DNA from: an uncultured Clostridia bacterium
GTDB lineage: Bacteria; Bacillota; Clostridia; Christensenellales; CAG-917
NCBI GenBank assembly: GCA_944332815.1
Contig: CALVKQ010000003.1
Span: 1-64,000 of the forward strand
Direction of reading: 5' to 3'
Length of the DNA stretch: 64,000 nucleotides
Shown: positions 7,043 through 13,637 of the stretch, in pieces
Layout of the letters: each line of letters begins with the position of its first letter
How positions within the stretch are numbered: position 1 is the stretch's first letter
Position numbers and translations under genes: made by a program
Notes under the pieces: model-generated
What the model was told of the DNA's origin: nothing
Seen by the model: only the letters and a program-made list of their open reading frames with translations
Databases searched by the model: none

Positions 7043-7860
7043 GTATTGCACCTGTGACACAATGTTTGCAAATTATCATAGGTTGATTTTCCGCCCTTTG
7101 CTATCGGTATTATGTGGTCTATTTCAAGTGGTGCGTATCGATCCGAAACGCCACATTTACGACACCTGTAACCATCCCTTTTATATATTGCAAATCTCAT
7201 CTTATTGGAAACTTTTCCTCTTTCCACACGGCAAATCGATTCCCAAATCTCGCGATCCAGATAAAAGTTTCCGCTTTTCCGATTTAATCGTTTATTTATT
7301 GCAAATATATCTTCGGCTGTAAATATCTCACCTTTTTCTTCGCATACGCGCCCATTTATATTCGATCGGTAAAGAGTGACTCTCAGGCAAAATTGTGTGA
7401 CAGGTACGCATGTTTTATCTTGCATTAACTTGCATTCGGTTTTTAACAGCCTTTCCGACTTTAATTTTCCGATCGGAGCCGCAAATTGTCCTGATGTATC
7501 AATAGAATTTACTTCGGCAAGATATTCTTTATATCGCGAACTATTATGATCCACCTTTTTTATTTGCTCGAAAAGTTTTGTTCTAATATATTGCAACTGA
7601 TAGACCAAATAGTCTTGACAAGATATCATGTTAAAGAAGGTTTGATTATCGTAAGTATGGAATTGATCGAAACATACATACGGATAAAAATCGTATCGGC
7701 GATTTATTTCGTCAAGCTTTTTTATGCTGATGCTGTTTTCAAGTACAAAATCATGATAATTCCTTTGTTCACGTCGCTTGAAAAGGCAGAATAGGATGAT
7801 CGCAGCGGTCAGACCTATTACAGTAGATATGGCTATCGCTAGACCTGAAATCAAAGGCAT
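7018..7860 (-). CDS. Membrane-anchored HNH endonuclease
   Basis: The protein has 280 residues. Residues 5-27 form one hydrophobic helix followed by a basic stretch (KRREQR), so it is probably anchored in the membrane with its body in the cytoplasm. The last 50 residues are an HNH/McrA-type nuclease: a CxxC zinc pair (CRKCG), the catalytic core LEIDHIIPIAKGGKSTYDNL, and a second pair CHRC. The middle region (30-230) has no family I recognise. The gene is clearly AT-richer than its neighbours, which suggests transfer. HNH proteins with membrane anchors occur in defence and mobile-element contexts, but no partner gene is present here. Substrate and role are unknown. Confidence 0.85.
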   Translation of the reverse strand: MPLISGLAIAISTVIGLTAAIILFCLFKRREQRNYHDFVLENSISIKKLDEINRRYDFYPYVCFDQFHTYDNQTFFNMISCQDYLVYQLQYIRTKLFEQIKKVDHNSSRYKEYLAEVNSIDTSGQFAAPIGKLKSERLLKTECKLMQDKTCVPVTQFCLRVTLYRSNINGRVCEEKGEIFTAEDIFAINKRLNRKSGNFYLDREIWESICRVERGKVSNKMRFAIYKRDGYRCRKCGVSDRYAPLEIDHIIPIAKGGKSTYDNLQTLCHRCNTEKGDTIE

Positions 7861-8048
7861 TATTCCCTCACGTGGGCTTCAAAAGTTTTACTTAACAGTA
7901 TCAATTTCGACAGGATTTGTCAAGAAGCACACACAGGGATCATACCACATTCGACGGAATAGAGGTTTTTCTGCATTTGTTCTGCGTGCAGAGTCACGTG
8001 GGTAGAAAAAGTGCGCCGGCGTCGGGTAAGGATCCACCTGCCCAAAAC

Positions 8049-8078
8049 AGAAAACCGCACTAAACAGTGCGGTTTTCT
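8049..8078 (-). terminator. Array terminator, copy 3
   Basis: Arms AGAAAACCGCAC and GTGCGGTTTTCT are separated by TAAACA. This is the outermost copy, next to the degenerate cassette. Confidence 0.75.
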
Positions 8079-8132
8079 TGGTGGGAGGAGGTGGATTCGC
8101 AAGGAGAAAGGCGAGTGCTAACGCACCGCCTT

Positions 8133-8201
8133 CGACGGAATAGCGGTTTGCCGTTATCTGATCTGCGTGCGGAGTTCACGCAGAACGGCAAACGGCGTCA
8201 G
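8133..8201 (-). ncRNA. Conserved structured core, copy in inner Tyr cassette
   Basis: Plus-strand landmarks are CGACGGAATAGCG, then ATCTGATCTGCG, then GCGTCAG. A 10-bp stem (GTTTGCCGTT with AACGGCAAAC) encloses a 7-bp hairpin (CTGCGTG/CACGCAG). The same landmarks occur in the Trp array with a differently sequenced but intact stem. That it is transcribed and folded as RNA is inference from covariation and from its position behind a tRNA. Confidence 0.6.
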
Positions 8202-8230
8202 CGACGGGTAAGGATCCACCTCTCCAAAAC

Positions 8231-8260
8231 AGAAAACCGCACTTAACAGTGCGGTTTTCT
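8231..8260 (-). terminator. Array terminator, copy 2
   Basis: A 12-bp stem AGAAAACCGCAC/GTGCGGTTTTCT around TTAACA, directly after a tRNA-Tyr-like 3' end in transcription order of the 182-bp unit. Confidence 0.75.
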
Positions 8261-8493
8261 TGGTGGGAGGAGGTGTGTGTTCGCCATAAGTGTAGGGCAT
8301 TGAAAGGGTAGTGTTTTGGCGAGCGTTACATCACATCACGGACGATAGGAAAGGGCGAAAGCGTCACGCGGAGCGTGCCGCCGAACCTGCGCGCATAGAG
8401 GAAATTCCTGCAAAAGTTAAGCAACCTGCTGAGTACACATCACGCCCATTGTTTAATGTGGCGCGCATGGTTCGTCCACCGTCCCTCGCACAA

Positions 8494-8532
8494 ACAAAAA
8501 CCTCAACCGAATGGTTCGATTGAGGTTTTTGT
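8494..8532 (-). terminator. Array terminator of a different sequence
   Basis: Arms ACAAAAACCTCAA and TTGAGGTTTTTGT enclose a 13-base loop that itself pairs (CCGAA/TTCG type). It sits directly next to the tRNA-Tyr 3'-end copy at 8533 and belongs to the 272-bp cassette, so cassettes bring their own terminators. Confidence 0.75.
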
Positions 8533-8586
8533 TGGTGGGAGGAGGTGGATTCGCAAGGAGAAAGGCGAGTGCTAACGCACCGCCTT

Positions 8587-8655
8587 CGACGGAATAGCGG
8601 TTTGCCGTTATCTGATCTGCGTGCGGAGTTCACGCAGAACGGCAAACGGCGTCAG
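8587..8655 (-). ncRNA. Conserved structured core, copy in outer Tyr cassette
   Basis: Identical to the core at 8133-8201 over the landmarks and both stems. The flanks differ by a single visible base (CGAAGGG against CGACGGG). Confidence 0.6.
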
Positions 8656-8684
8656 CGAAGGGTAAGGATCCACCTCTCCAAAAC

Positions 8685-8714
8685 AGAAAACCGCACTTAA
8701 CAGTGCGGTTTTCT
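8685..8714 (-). terminator. Terminator directly after tRNA-Tyr
   Basis: A 12-bp stem AGAAAACCGCAC/GTGCGGTTTTCT around TTAACA starts at the base next to the tRNA CCA end. Its T-rich arm is within the stem, and read-through into the cassettes is plausible. Confidence 0.8.
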
Positions 8715-8799
<85 letters not shown>

Positions 8800-8803
8800 A
8801 TGT

Positions 8804-8846
8804 GATACCCCATAAAATTTCGGAACGAAATTTGATGGGGACCCCC
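8804..8846 (+). repeat. GGGG/CCCC-flanked hairpin repeat
   Basis: In the spacer between tRNA-Thr and tRNA-Tyr, CCCC, a short AAATTTC/GAAATTT hairpin, then GGGGACCCCC. The same arrangement occurs inside the Trp array (about 133-181) and downstream of rnpB (about 59658-59706), there on the other strand. Confidence 0.55.
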
Positions 8847-8851
8847 GTTAT

Positions 8852-8927
8852 TGGAGCTGGTGAACGGAATCGAACCATCAACCTGCTGATTACAAATCAG
8901 CTGCTCTGCCTATTGAGCTACACCAGC
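8852..8927 (-). tRNA. tRNA-Thr (TGT)
   Basis: A 76-base cloverleaf with acceptor GCTGGTG/CACCAGC, anticodon loop TTTGTAA (TGT) and CCA encoded at 8852-8854. Fifth gene of the tRNA operon. Confidence 0.95.
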
Positions 8928-8976
8928 GTTTGATTTGACGACGGTGCGGTGAGGCGCGGTTGCGGCACCGGCTTTG

Positions 8977-9052
8977 TGGTGCCTCGGGGCGGACTTGAAC
9001 CACCGACACAGGGATTTTCAGTCCCTTGCTCTACCAACTGAGCTACCGAGGC
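8977..9052 (-). tRNA. tRNA-Phe (GAA)
   Basis: A 76-base cloverleaf with acceptor GCCTCGG/CCGAGGC, anticodon loop CTGAAAA (GAA), CCA encoded. Confidence 0.95.
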
Positions 9053-9137
9053 ATACGGTCTAGGGAAGTGGCAGTGACCTGGGCCACTGCCACTCGACCT
9101 TTTGTCCCGACCGAAGAGGTTCGGACGGGGTTTGCTT

Positions 9138-9214
9138 GGCGATCCGGAAGGGGCTCGAACCCTCGACCTCCAGCGTGACAGGCTGGCGTACTAACCAACT
9201 GTACTACCGGACCG
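9138..9214 (-). tRNA. tRNA-Asp (GTC)
   Basis: A 77-base cloverleaf with acceptor GGTCCGG/CCGGATC (one G-T pair), anticodon GTC within CTGTCAC, discriminator G and CCA encoded. Confidence 0.95.
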
Positions 9215-9222
9215 TAAGTTTT

Positions 9223-9299
9223 GGTGGGCCTTCACGGACTCGAACCGCGGACCAATCGGTTATGAGCCGACCGCTCTAACCAACTGAGCTAAAGGCCCT
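9223..9299 (-). tRNA. tRNA with CAT anticodon (elongator Met or Ile2)
   Basis: A 77-base cloverleaf with acceptor GGGCCTT/AAGGCCC, loop CTCATAA (CAT) and CCA encoded. It lacks initiator features (position 1-72 is a G-C pair and there is no run of three G-C pairs in the anticodon stem). CAT can be elongator Met or, after lysidine modification, Ile2. The opening of the gene, with TTTAGCTCAGTTGG, is seen in both, so I leave the identity open. Confidence 0.85.
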
Positions 9300-9332
9300 C
9301 ATCCGGTGGGAATGTTCCCGTTGTCGCGAATA

Positions 9333-9409
9333 TGGTCGGGGTGAGAAGATTCGAACTTCCGACCCCATGGTCCCAAACCATGTGCGCTACCAAGCTGCGC
9401 CACACCCCG
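9333..9409 (-). tRNA. tRNA-Pro (TGG)
   Basis: A 77-base cloverleaf with acceptor CGGGGTG/CACCCCG, anticodon loop TTTGGGA (TGG) and CCA encoded. First gene of the six-tRNA operon. Confidence 0.95.
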
Positions 9410-9437
9410 TGAGTCGGAAACGATTCGTGACTATGAC

Positions 9438-9466
9438 AATATACAATACGGCAAAGAGAATGTCAA
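9438..9466 (-). promoter_or_regulatory. Promoter of the tRNA operon
   Basis: Minus strand: consensus -35 TTGACA (9466-9461), 17-base spacer, -10 TATATT (9443-9438), about 30 bases before tRNA-Pro. It should drive Pro, CAT, Asp, Phe, Thr, Tyr and any read-through into the cassette array. Confidence 0.85.
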
Positions 9467-9586
9467 CTTTTTTGCGGTGGATTTTGAGAGATTTTATTGA
9501 CAAAATACGTCGCCGACGGAAACCGTCCCGTCAAACTCCTTAAATTGCGCGCTCGGCGGTGCGTTAACATAGCGGAAGGAGGCAAT

Positions 9587-9895
9587 ATGGGTGTCAGATG
9601 CAATGCCGAACGCGGAAGAGTGACGTTCGCTTTTGACGGAGATATCGACGAGTACGCCTGCCGCACGCTGCGCGAAAGCATAGACTCGGTGATCGCGGAA
9701 AAGCGTCCTGCCGAAGTGGTGTTCGACCTCGGCGGAGTGGCGTTTGTGGACAGTACGGGGCTGGGGCTCATCCTTGGCAGATACAAAAAGATAGCGGCGA
9801 CGGGCGGAGTCCTGCGCCTGAAAGACGTGCCGACGCAGGTGGACAAGGTGTTCAGGGCGAGCGGCGTTTATTCCGTAGTCGAAAAGGTGAGATGA
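9587..9895 (+). CDS. spoIIAA: Anti-sigma F factor antagonist
   Basis: This is a STAS-domain protein of 102 residues. In the forespore its dephosphorylated form binds SpoIIAB and frees sigma F. The phosphorylated serine is S56 in FVDSTGLGLILGRYKK. I chose ATG 9587 because GGAAGGAGG lies 5-10 bases upstream and it removes a non-homologous leader from the longer frame. It is the first gene of spoIIA and overlaps spoIIAB by 4 bases. I could not identify a sigma H promoter with confidence. Confidence 0.95.
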   Translation: MGVRCNAERGRVTFAFDGDIDEYACRTLRESIDSVIAEKRPAEVVFDLGGVAFVDSTGLGLILGRYKKIAATGGVLRLKDVPTQVDKVFRASGVYSVVEKVR

Positions 9896-10350
9896 TGAGT
9901 GATAACCATATGAAAATGCTTATCCCGGCATACGGGAAGAACGAGAGTTTCGCACGCAACGCCGTCGCCGGTTTTGCGGTGGAATGCGCGCCTACGGTGA
10001 GCGAGATAAACGACATCAAGACCGCCGTCAGCGAAGCGGTCACCAACGCTGTCGTGCACGCTTACGAGGAGGAGCGCGCGGAAAACATGATAGAGATATG
10101 CGCCGATATCGACAGCGGAAACACTCTGACGGTCAGCGTGCGCGATTTCGGATGCGGCATCGAGGACGTGGCTGCCGCGCGCGAACCCTTTTTCACGACC
10201 AAGCCCGGTGAAGAACGCAGCGGCATGGGGTTCACGATGATAGAAACCTTCATGGACGACATGACGGTGGATTCCGCACCCGGAAAAGGCACCACGGTGG
10301 TGATGCGCAAGAGGATCGGCGGCGATGCTGGCACACGAAGAAACGCTTGA
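9892..10350 (+). CDS. spoIIAB: Anti-sigma F factor, serine kinase
   Basis: This GHKL-fold protein kinase holds sigma F inactive and phosphorylates SpoIIAA. It has 152 residues. The N box is AVSEAVTNAVVHAYE (Mg/ATP site), the G1 box is RDFGCGIED, and the G2-like segment is RSGMGFTMIETFMDD. The start ATG overlaps the spoIIAA stop, and its end overlaps sigF by 26 bases, so translation of the three is probably coupled. The C-terminus has a short Arg/Asn tail beyond the B. subtilis protein. Confidence 0.95.
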   Translation: MMSDNHMKMLIPAYGKNESFARNAVAGFAVECAPTVSEINDIKTAVSEAVTNAVVHAYEEERAENMIEICADIDSGNTLTVSVRDFGCGIEDVAAAREPFFTTKPGEERSGMGFTMIETFMDDMTVDSAPGKGTTVVMRKRIGGDAGTRRNA

Positions 10351-11038
10351 ATTCATCAAACGCGCCCAAAGCGGAGATGAGTCGGCAAAGGAGCGGTTGA
10401 TAACCGAAAATCTGCCGCTCGTGAAGTCCGTCGTAAAGCGGTTCAAAGGCAGGCTGGAATACGACGATCTCATGCAGCTGGGAGCGATAGGTTTCCTCAA
10501 AGCCGTGGCGCACTTCGACACGTCGTTCGGCGTGCGGTTTTCTACGTACGCCGTGCCCATGATCACGGGCGAGATAAAGCGTTTTCTGCGCGACGACGGC
10601 GCGGTGAAAGTGTCAAGGTGGGCGAAAGCGCTCGCGCAGAAAATAGCGGCGTACACCGACCAATTGGCGAAGGAGGACCGTGCGGAACCCACCGTCGAGG
10701 AACTCGCCGAGAAATTCGGGTGCGAGCCTGCCGACGTGGTGTTCGCCATGGACACGGGAAGAGCCGTAGTTTCCCTCAATGACACTTGCGGCGACGAGGA
10801 CGGAACGCCGCTGGGAGAAAGACTGGTGGGCGGCTACGGACCGGATGAGGACATCGACCGCATGATGCTGCGAGAAAGCATTAAAAAGCTGCCCGAACGC
10901 GAGCGGAAAATAGTCATACTGCGCTATTTCAGGGATAAAACGCAGAGCGAAGTCGCGGCGGAACTCGGGGTGTCGCAGGTGCAGGTGAGCAGGCTGGAAA
11001 GCAGGATACTGGCTAAGATCCGGGATGATATGAGTTGA
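10325..11038 (+). CDS. sigF: RNA polymerase sigma-F factor
   Basis: This is the first forespore-specific sigma factor. The protein has 237 residues with regions 2 (YDDLMQLGAIGFLKAVAHFD, FSTYAVPMITGEIKRFLRDD), 3 and 4 (LPERERKIVILRYFRDKTQSEVAAELGVSQVQVSRLE). SigF and SigG are close relatives; placement behind spoIIAB makes SigF the right call. About 185 bases follow with no gene I can support before spoVAC. Confidence 0.95.
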   Translation: MLAHEETLEFIKRAQSGDESAKERLITENLPLVKSVVKRFKGRLEYDDLMQLGAIGFLKAVAHFDTSFGVRFSTYAVPMITGEIKRFLRDDGAVKVSRWAKALAQKIAAYTDQLAKEDRAEPTVEELAEKFGCEPADVVFAMDTGRAVVSLNDTCGDEDGTPLGERLVGGYGPDEDIDRMMLRESIKKLPERERKIVILRYFRDKTQSEVAAELGVSQVQVSRLESRILAKIRDDMS

Positions 11039-11223
11039 ATGTGGTTTTTTAGAGCCGCAGTGACGCACACATAAGAAGTTGCGCGCGCATAAGAACGGAG
11101 ATTTCGTCCACACTTATACCGTGGACGTTTTTTATACGGAAAACCCGGAAACGCACGAGATCTTTTACGAATGCGACGCGCCTGAAGAGTGCGCGCGCCC
11201 CGAACGGGAAAGGAGGACGGAGC

Positions 11224-11661
11224 GTGACGGATAAAGCAGAATACCGCTTGTATGTGAAGAAAAATTCGCCGCGTTCGCCGATGGTGCGTTCGCTGTTCGC
11301 GGCGTTCGTCGTAGGCGGACTGATATGCTGCGTGGGCGAAGGCATCCGCGACGGGATAAGTGCGCTTTTTCCCTCTTTTTCGGAGGAGGAAGTGGGTGCG
11401 TGGACCACGGTCGTAATGATATTTCTCGGTTCGTTTTTCACCGCGATAGGCGTATATGACAGGCTCGGGCGCTTTGCCGGCGGCGGCTCCATCGTCCCGA
11501 TAACGGGGTTTGCCAACTCCGTGGTTTCGCCTGCGCTGGAATATAACCGCGAAGGCGTGTTTTTCGGGATATGCGCAAAGATGTTCGTCATTGCCGGCCC
11601 CATCATAGTTTTCGGTGTGGTGAGCGGCATAGTGGTGGGGATCGTAGCGTGTTTGGTGTGA
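11224..11661 (+). CDS. spoVAC: Stage V sporulation protein AC
   Basis: A membrane protein of the spore inner membrane. In B. subtilis it acts as a mechanosensitive channel for dipicolinic acid during uptake and germination. It has 145 residues with about four hydrophobic segments and the family stretch RFAGGGSIVPITGFANSVVSPALEY. The GTG at 11224 follows AAAGGAGG. It is the first of the spoVAC-AD-AE set found in Clostridia. spoVAA and spoVAB are not present here. Confidence 0.93.
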   Translation: MTDKAEYRLYVKKNSPRSPMVRSLFAAFVVGGLICCVGEGIRDGISALFPSFSEEEVGAWTTVVMIFLGSFFTAIGVYDRLGRFAGGGSIVPITGFANSVVSPALEYNREGVFFGICAKMFVIAGPIIVFGVVSGIVVGIVACLV

Positions 11662-11671
11662 GGAGGTCGGA

Positions 11672-12925
11672 ATGAAAACGGGAAGGCAGAGTTTTACGGC
11701 AAATAGACCCGTGTACGTGCGCTCGTCCTATACCATAGTAGGACCCAAAGAGGGGGAAGGCAGGTTCGGAGAGGAGTTCGATACCGTGCTGAAAGACGAC
11801 CTTTGGGGGGAGAAGTCCTACGAAAAGGCGGAAAGCAAGATGCATCGCGAGGCGATAAGGGGCGCGGTGTGCCTTGCCGGGATGACCCTCGAAGACGTGG
11901 ATCTGATGCTCGCAGGCGATCTTCTTAACGAGCTCAGTGCGTCGGGCTTTGCCATGCGCTACTTCAAAGTGCCTTTTTTGGGGCTGTATAACGCCTGTTC
12001 GACGTTCAGTGAAGCCGTATTGTTGGGAGCCGCGCTGATAGACGGCGGCGCGGCGAAAACCGTGACGTGCTCCACATCCAGTCATTTTGCCTCCGCAGAA
12101 AGACAGTATCGCTATCCGTTGGAGCTGGGAAACCAGCGCACGCCCACTTCGCAGTGGACGGTGACGGGCGCAGGGTGCACCGTGCTCGGGGCGGAGCGCC
12201 CCACCGCGGAAGGCGACAGAGAAAGCAGGGAAAGGTTTTCGGAAAAGATGAAAGCGATGCGCGAAGAGTGCTTGGAAGCGGCAAAAGCGGAGGATGCGGA
12301 AAAGAAAACCAGGACGGAAGCAGGCGATAACACGTTGTTTTCGGTAAAAGGCGGTGCGTTTGACGCGCTGAAACGGCGATTTATCAGGGCATGGCGTCCC
12401 GAATGCCTCGCCGACCCCGTGTGCGACGCGGCATACGAAAGGAAATTCGTGGCGAAAATAACGGGAGGGACTTTCGGCAAAGTGACGGACTTCGGCATAG
12501 ACGACGAGAGCAACATGGGAGGAGCGATGGCGCCTGCCGCCGCGGACACCTTCATCGCCCACCTTATGGACACGGGGAGAGCGCCCGAGGACTATGATGC
12601 GATTTTCACGGGGGATCTGGGGCGGTTCGGGAAGGAGGCGTTCGCGCACCTGCTCGCAAAAGAGGGGATAAAGACGGACGCACGCTACGACGACTGCGGC
12701 GCGGCATATTACAAAGCCGAGCAGGAAACCTTCCAGGGCGGCTCGGGAGCAGGCTGTGTGAACACGGTTTTCAATGCGCACATCATAAAACGCATCGAAA
12801 GAGGAGAATTGAGGCGTGTGCTGGTGCTCGCAACGGGCGCGCTGCTCAACAAAGATACGCCTCTTCAAAAGGAAACCATACCCGGCGTGAGTCACGCGTT
12901 TACCGTCGAGTGTGAGGAACTTTAA
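11672..12925 (+). CDS. spoVAD: Stage V sporulation protein AD, with a large insert
   Basis: SpoVAD has a thiolase-like fold and binds dipicolinic acid. Recognisable blocks include GLYNACSTFSEAVLLGA (104-120), SAERQYRYPLELGNQRTPTSQWTVTGAG (141-168), DESNMGGAMAPAAADTF (278-294) and FQGGSGAGC near the C-terminus. The protein has 417 residues, whereas the usual length is about 335-340. The excess is one block at about 174-261, charged and partly helical (SEKMKAMREECLEAAKAEDAEKK), where B. subtilis has only a short loop. The reading frame is intact, so this is an expansion rather than a frameshift. Confidence 0.92.
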   Translation: MKTGRQSFTANRPVYVRSSYTIVGPKEGEGRFGEEFDTVLKDDLWGEKSYEKAESKMHREAIRGAVCLAGMTLEDVDLMLAGDLLNELSASGFAMRYFKVPFLGLYNACSTFSEAVLLGAALIDGGAAKTVTCSTSSHFASAERQYRYPLELGNQRTPTSQWTVTGAGCTVLGAERPTAEGDRESRERFSEKMKAMREECLEAAKAEDAEKKTRTEAGDNTLFSVKGGAFDALKRRFIRAWRPECLADPVCDAAYERKFVAKITGGTFGKVTDFGIDDESNMGGAMAPAAADTFIAHLMDTGRAPEDYDAIFTGDLGRFGKEAFAHLLAKEGIKTDARYDDCGAAYYKAEQETFQGGSGAGCVNTVFNAHIIKRIERGELRRVLVLATGALLNKDTPLQKETIPGVSHAFTVECEEL

Positions 12926-12962
12926 GGGTTCGGCAGGGTAGAAAGTATTATCGAAAACGCCG

Positions 12963-13001
12963 AAAAGTATTATACTATTTGCCAATAATTAGAATACTTT
13001 T
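12963..13001. promoter_or_regulatory. Inverted repeat between spoVAD and spoVAE
   Basis: Arms AAAAGTATT (12963-12971) and AATACTTTT (12993-13001); a further AAAGTATTAT lies just upstream at about 12942. It is placed 20 bases before the spoVAE start in an unusually AT-rich gap. It could be an operator, a forespore promoter region or an mRNA hairpin. Confidence 0.4.
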
Positions 13002-13020
13002 GCGGCAGATGAGGGTCATA

Positions 13021-13392
13021 ATGGAGGTTTTTCTCGACTATTTGAAGGTTTTTGCGGTGGGCGGAGCGTTGTGCGCGCTCGGTCAGCTGCTCATAAACAA
13101 GACTAAAATGTCTTCCGCACGCATACTCGTACTTTTTATGCTGTTGGGGTTGGTGTTGGAAGTCGCAGGAGCTTTTTCATATATGAAAGAGTTTGCGTCT
13201 TCCGGGGTGACCATCCCGATAACGGGTTTCGGGAGCAGCATCGCAAAGGGTGCGATCGAAGGAGCAAAAGAGGGTGGCGCGCTGGGCGCGGTGAGCGGAG
13301 GTCTGAAAGCCGCGGCTCCCGGGATATCCGCAGTGGTCTTCTTCGGATTTATCTTCGCACTGGTGTTCAGGTCGCACAGCAAGAAGATATGA
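13021..13392 (+). CDS. spoVAE: Stage V sporulation protein AE
   Basis: A small membrane protein (123 residues) of the spore dipicolinate channel complex, with three to four hydrophobic segments and the family block VTIPITGFGSSIAKGAIEGAKE. I take ATG 13021, with AGGG about 6 bases upstream, rather than the TTG at 12979, because other SpoVAE proteins begin at this point. It is separated from spoVAD by 95 AT-rich bases. Confidence 0.92.
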   Translation: MEVFLDYLKVFAVGGALCALGQLLINKTKMSSARILVLFMLLGLVLEVAGAFSYMKEFASSGVTIPITGFGSSIAKGAIEGAKEGGALGAVSGGLKAAAPGISAVVFFGFIFALVFRSHSKKI

Positions 13393-13426
13393 GTTCCTGA
13401 AATACAAAAAAACCGATTTTACGAGG

Positions 13427-13447
13427 TTGCAAAACTTTGTTTTGCAA
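13427..13447. terminator. Terminator-like hairpin after spoVAE
   Basis: Arms TTGCAAAAC and GTTTTGCAA around TTT. T-rich DNA lies on the plus side (GATTTTTAC) and on the minus side (GGTTTTTTTG), so it could end both spoVAE and the convergent yunB. Confidence 0.55.
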
Positions 13448-13585
13448 ATTACGATTTTTACTCGCCTCATGTGCGGTATGCCTGTGTCGCCAAGCAGGTG
13501 CGAACGGTTTGGGCGATCGTGTAAAGAGGATCTTGCGCGGTGGGGATATGCGGCACTGGGCTTTCGATTTTCGTCCGCATATCGC

Positions 13586-13631
13586 CAAACAAAAATCTCG
13601 TTCCAGGGTGCGAGCAGTTCCGCGCCGTTGC
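13586..13631. repeat. Dispersed repeat between spoVAE and yunB
   Basis: The 20 bases GGTGCGAGCAGTTCCGCGCC at 13607-13626 recur at 59620-59639, both preceded by an AAAATCTC block about 15-20 bases upstream. The surrounding gap also holds a 9-bp stem with arms GATATGCGG and CCGCATATC (about 13544-13583). Confidence 0.6.
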
Positions 13632-13637
13632 GACCGG

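Larger units (their letters stand above)
7951..8714 (-). repeat. tRNA-Tyr 3'-end cassette array
   Basis: On the minus strand this follows tRNA-Tyr. The last 21 bases of the tRNA (plus strand TGGTGGGAGGAGGTGGATTC plus G) recur at 8533-8553 and 8079-8099, and 15 of them at 8261-8275. Each copy is followed downstream (towards lower coordinates) by its own cassette and each is preceded by a terminator. Cassettes 8533-8714 and 8079-8260 are 182 bp each and nearly identical. Between them, 8261-8532 is a 272-bp cassette of unrelated sequence. 7951-8048 is a diverged remnant. The layout matches what is known of the E. coli tyrT distal repeats (178-bp units carrying 19 bp of the tRNA 3' end). No protein gene is evident. 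Confidence 0.9.

Noticed and set aside
8311-8523. Small open frame inside the 272-bp cassette
   Set aside because: No SD and no conservation in the other cassettes; it ends inside the terminator hairpin. Left as non-coding, though a tiny peptide cannot be excluded.
7951-8714. CRISPR array or rRNA remnant in the Tyr region
   Set aside because: The repeated part is the tRNA-Tyr 3' end plus a terminator, and the cassettes are repeated or structured. No rRNA signature is present.
9421-9586. Sigma H promoter of spoIIA
   Set aside because: Expected in B. subtilis, but I could not find both consensus elements at proper spacing; not claimed.
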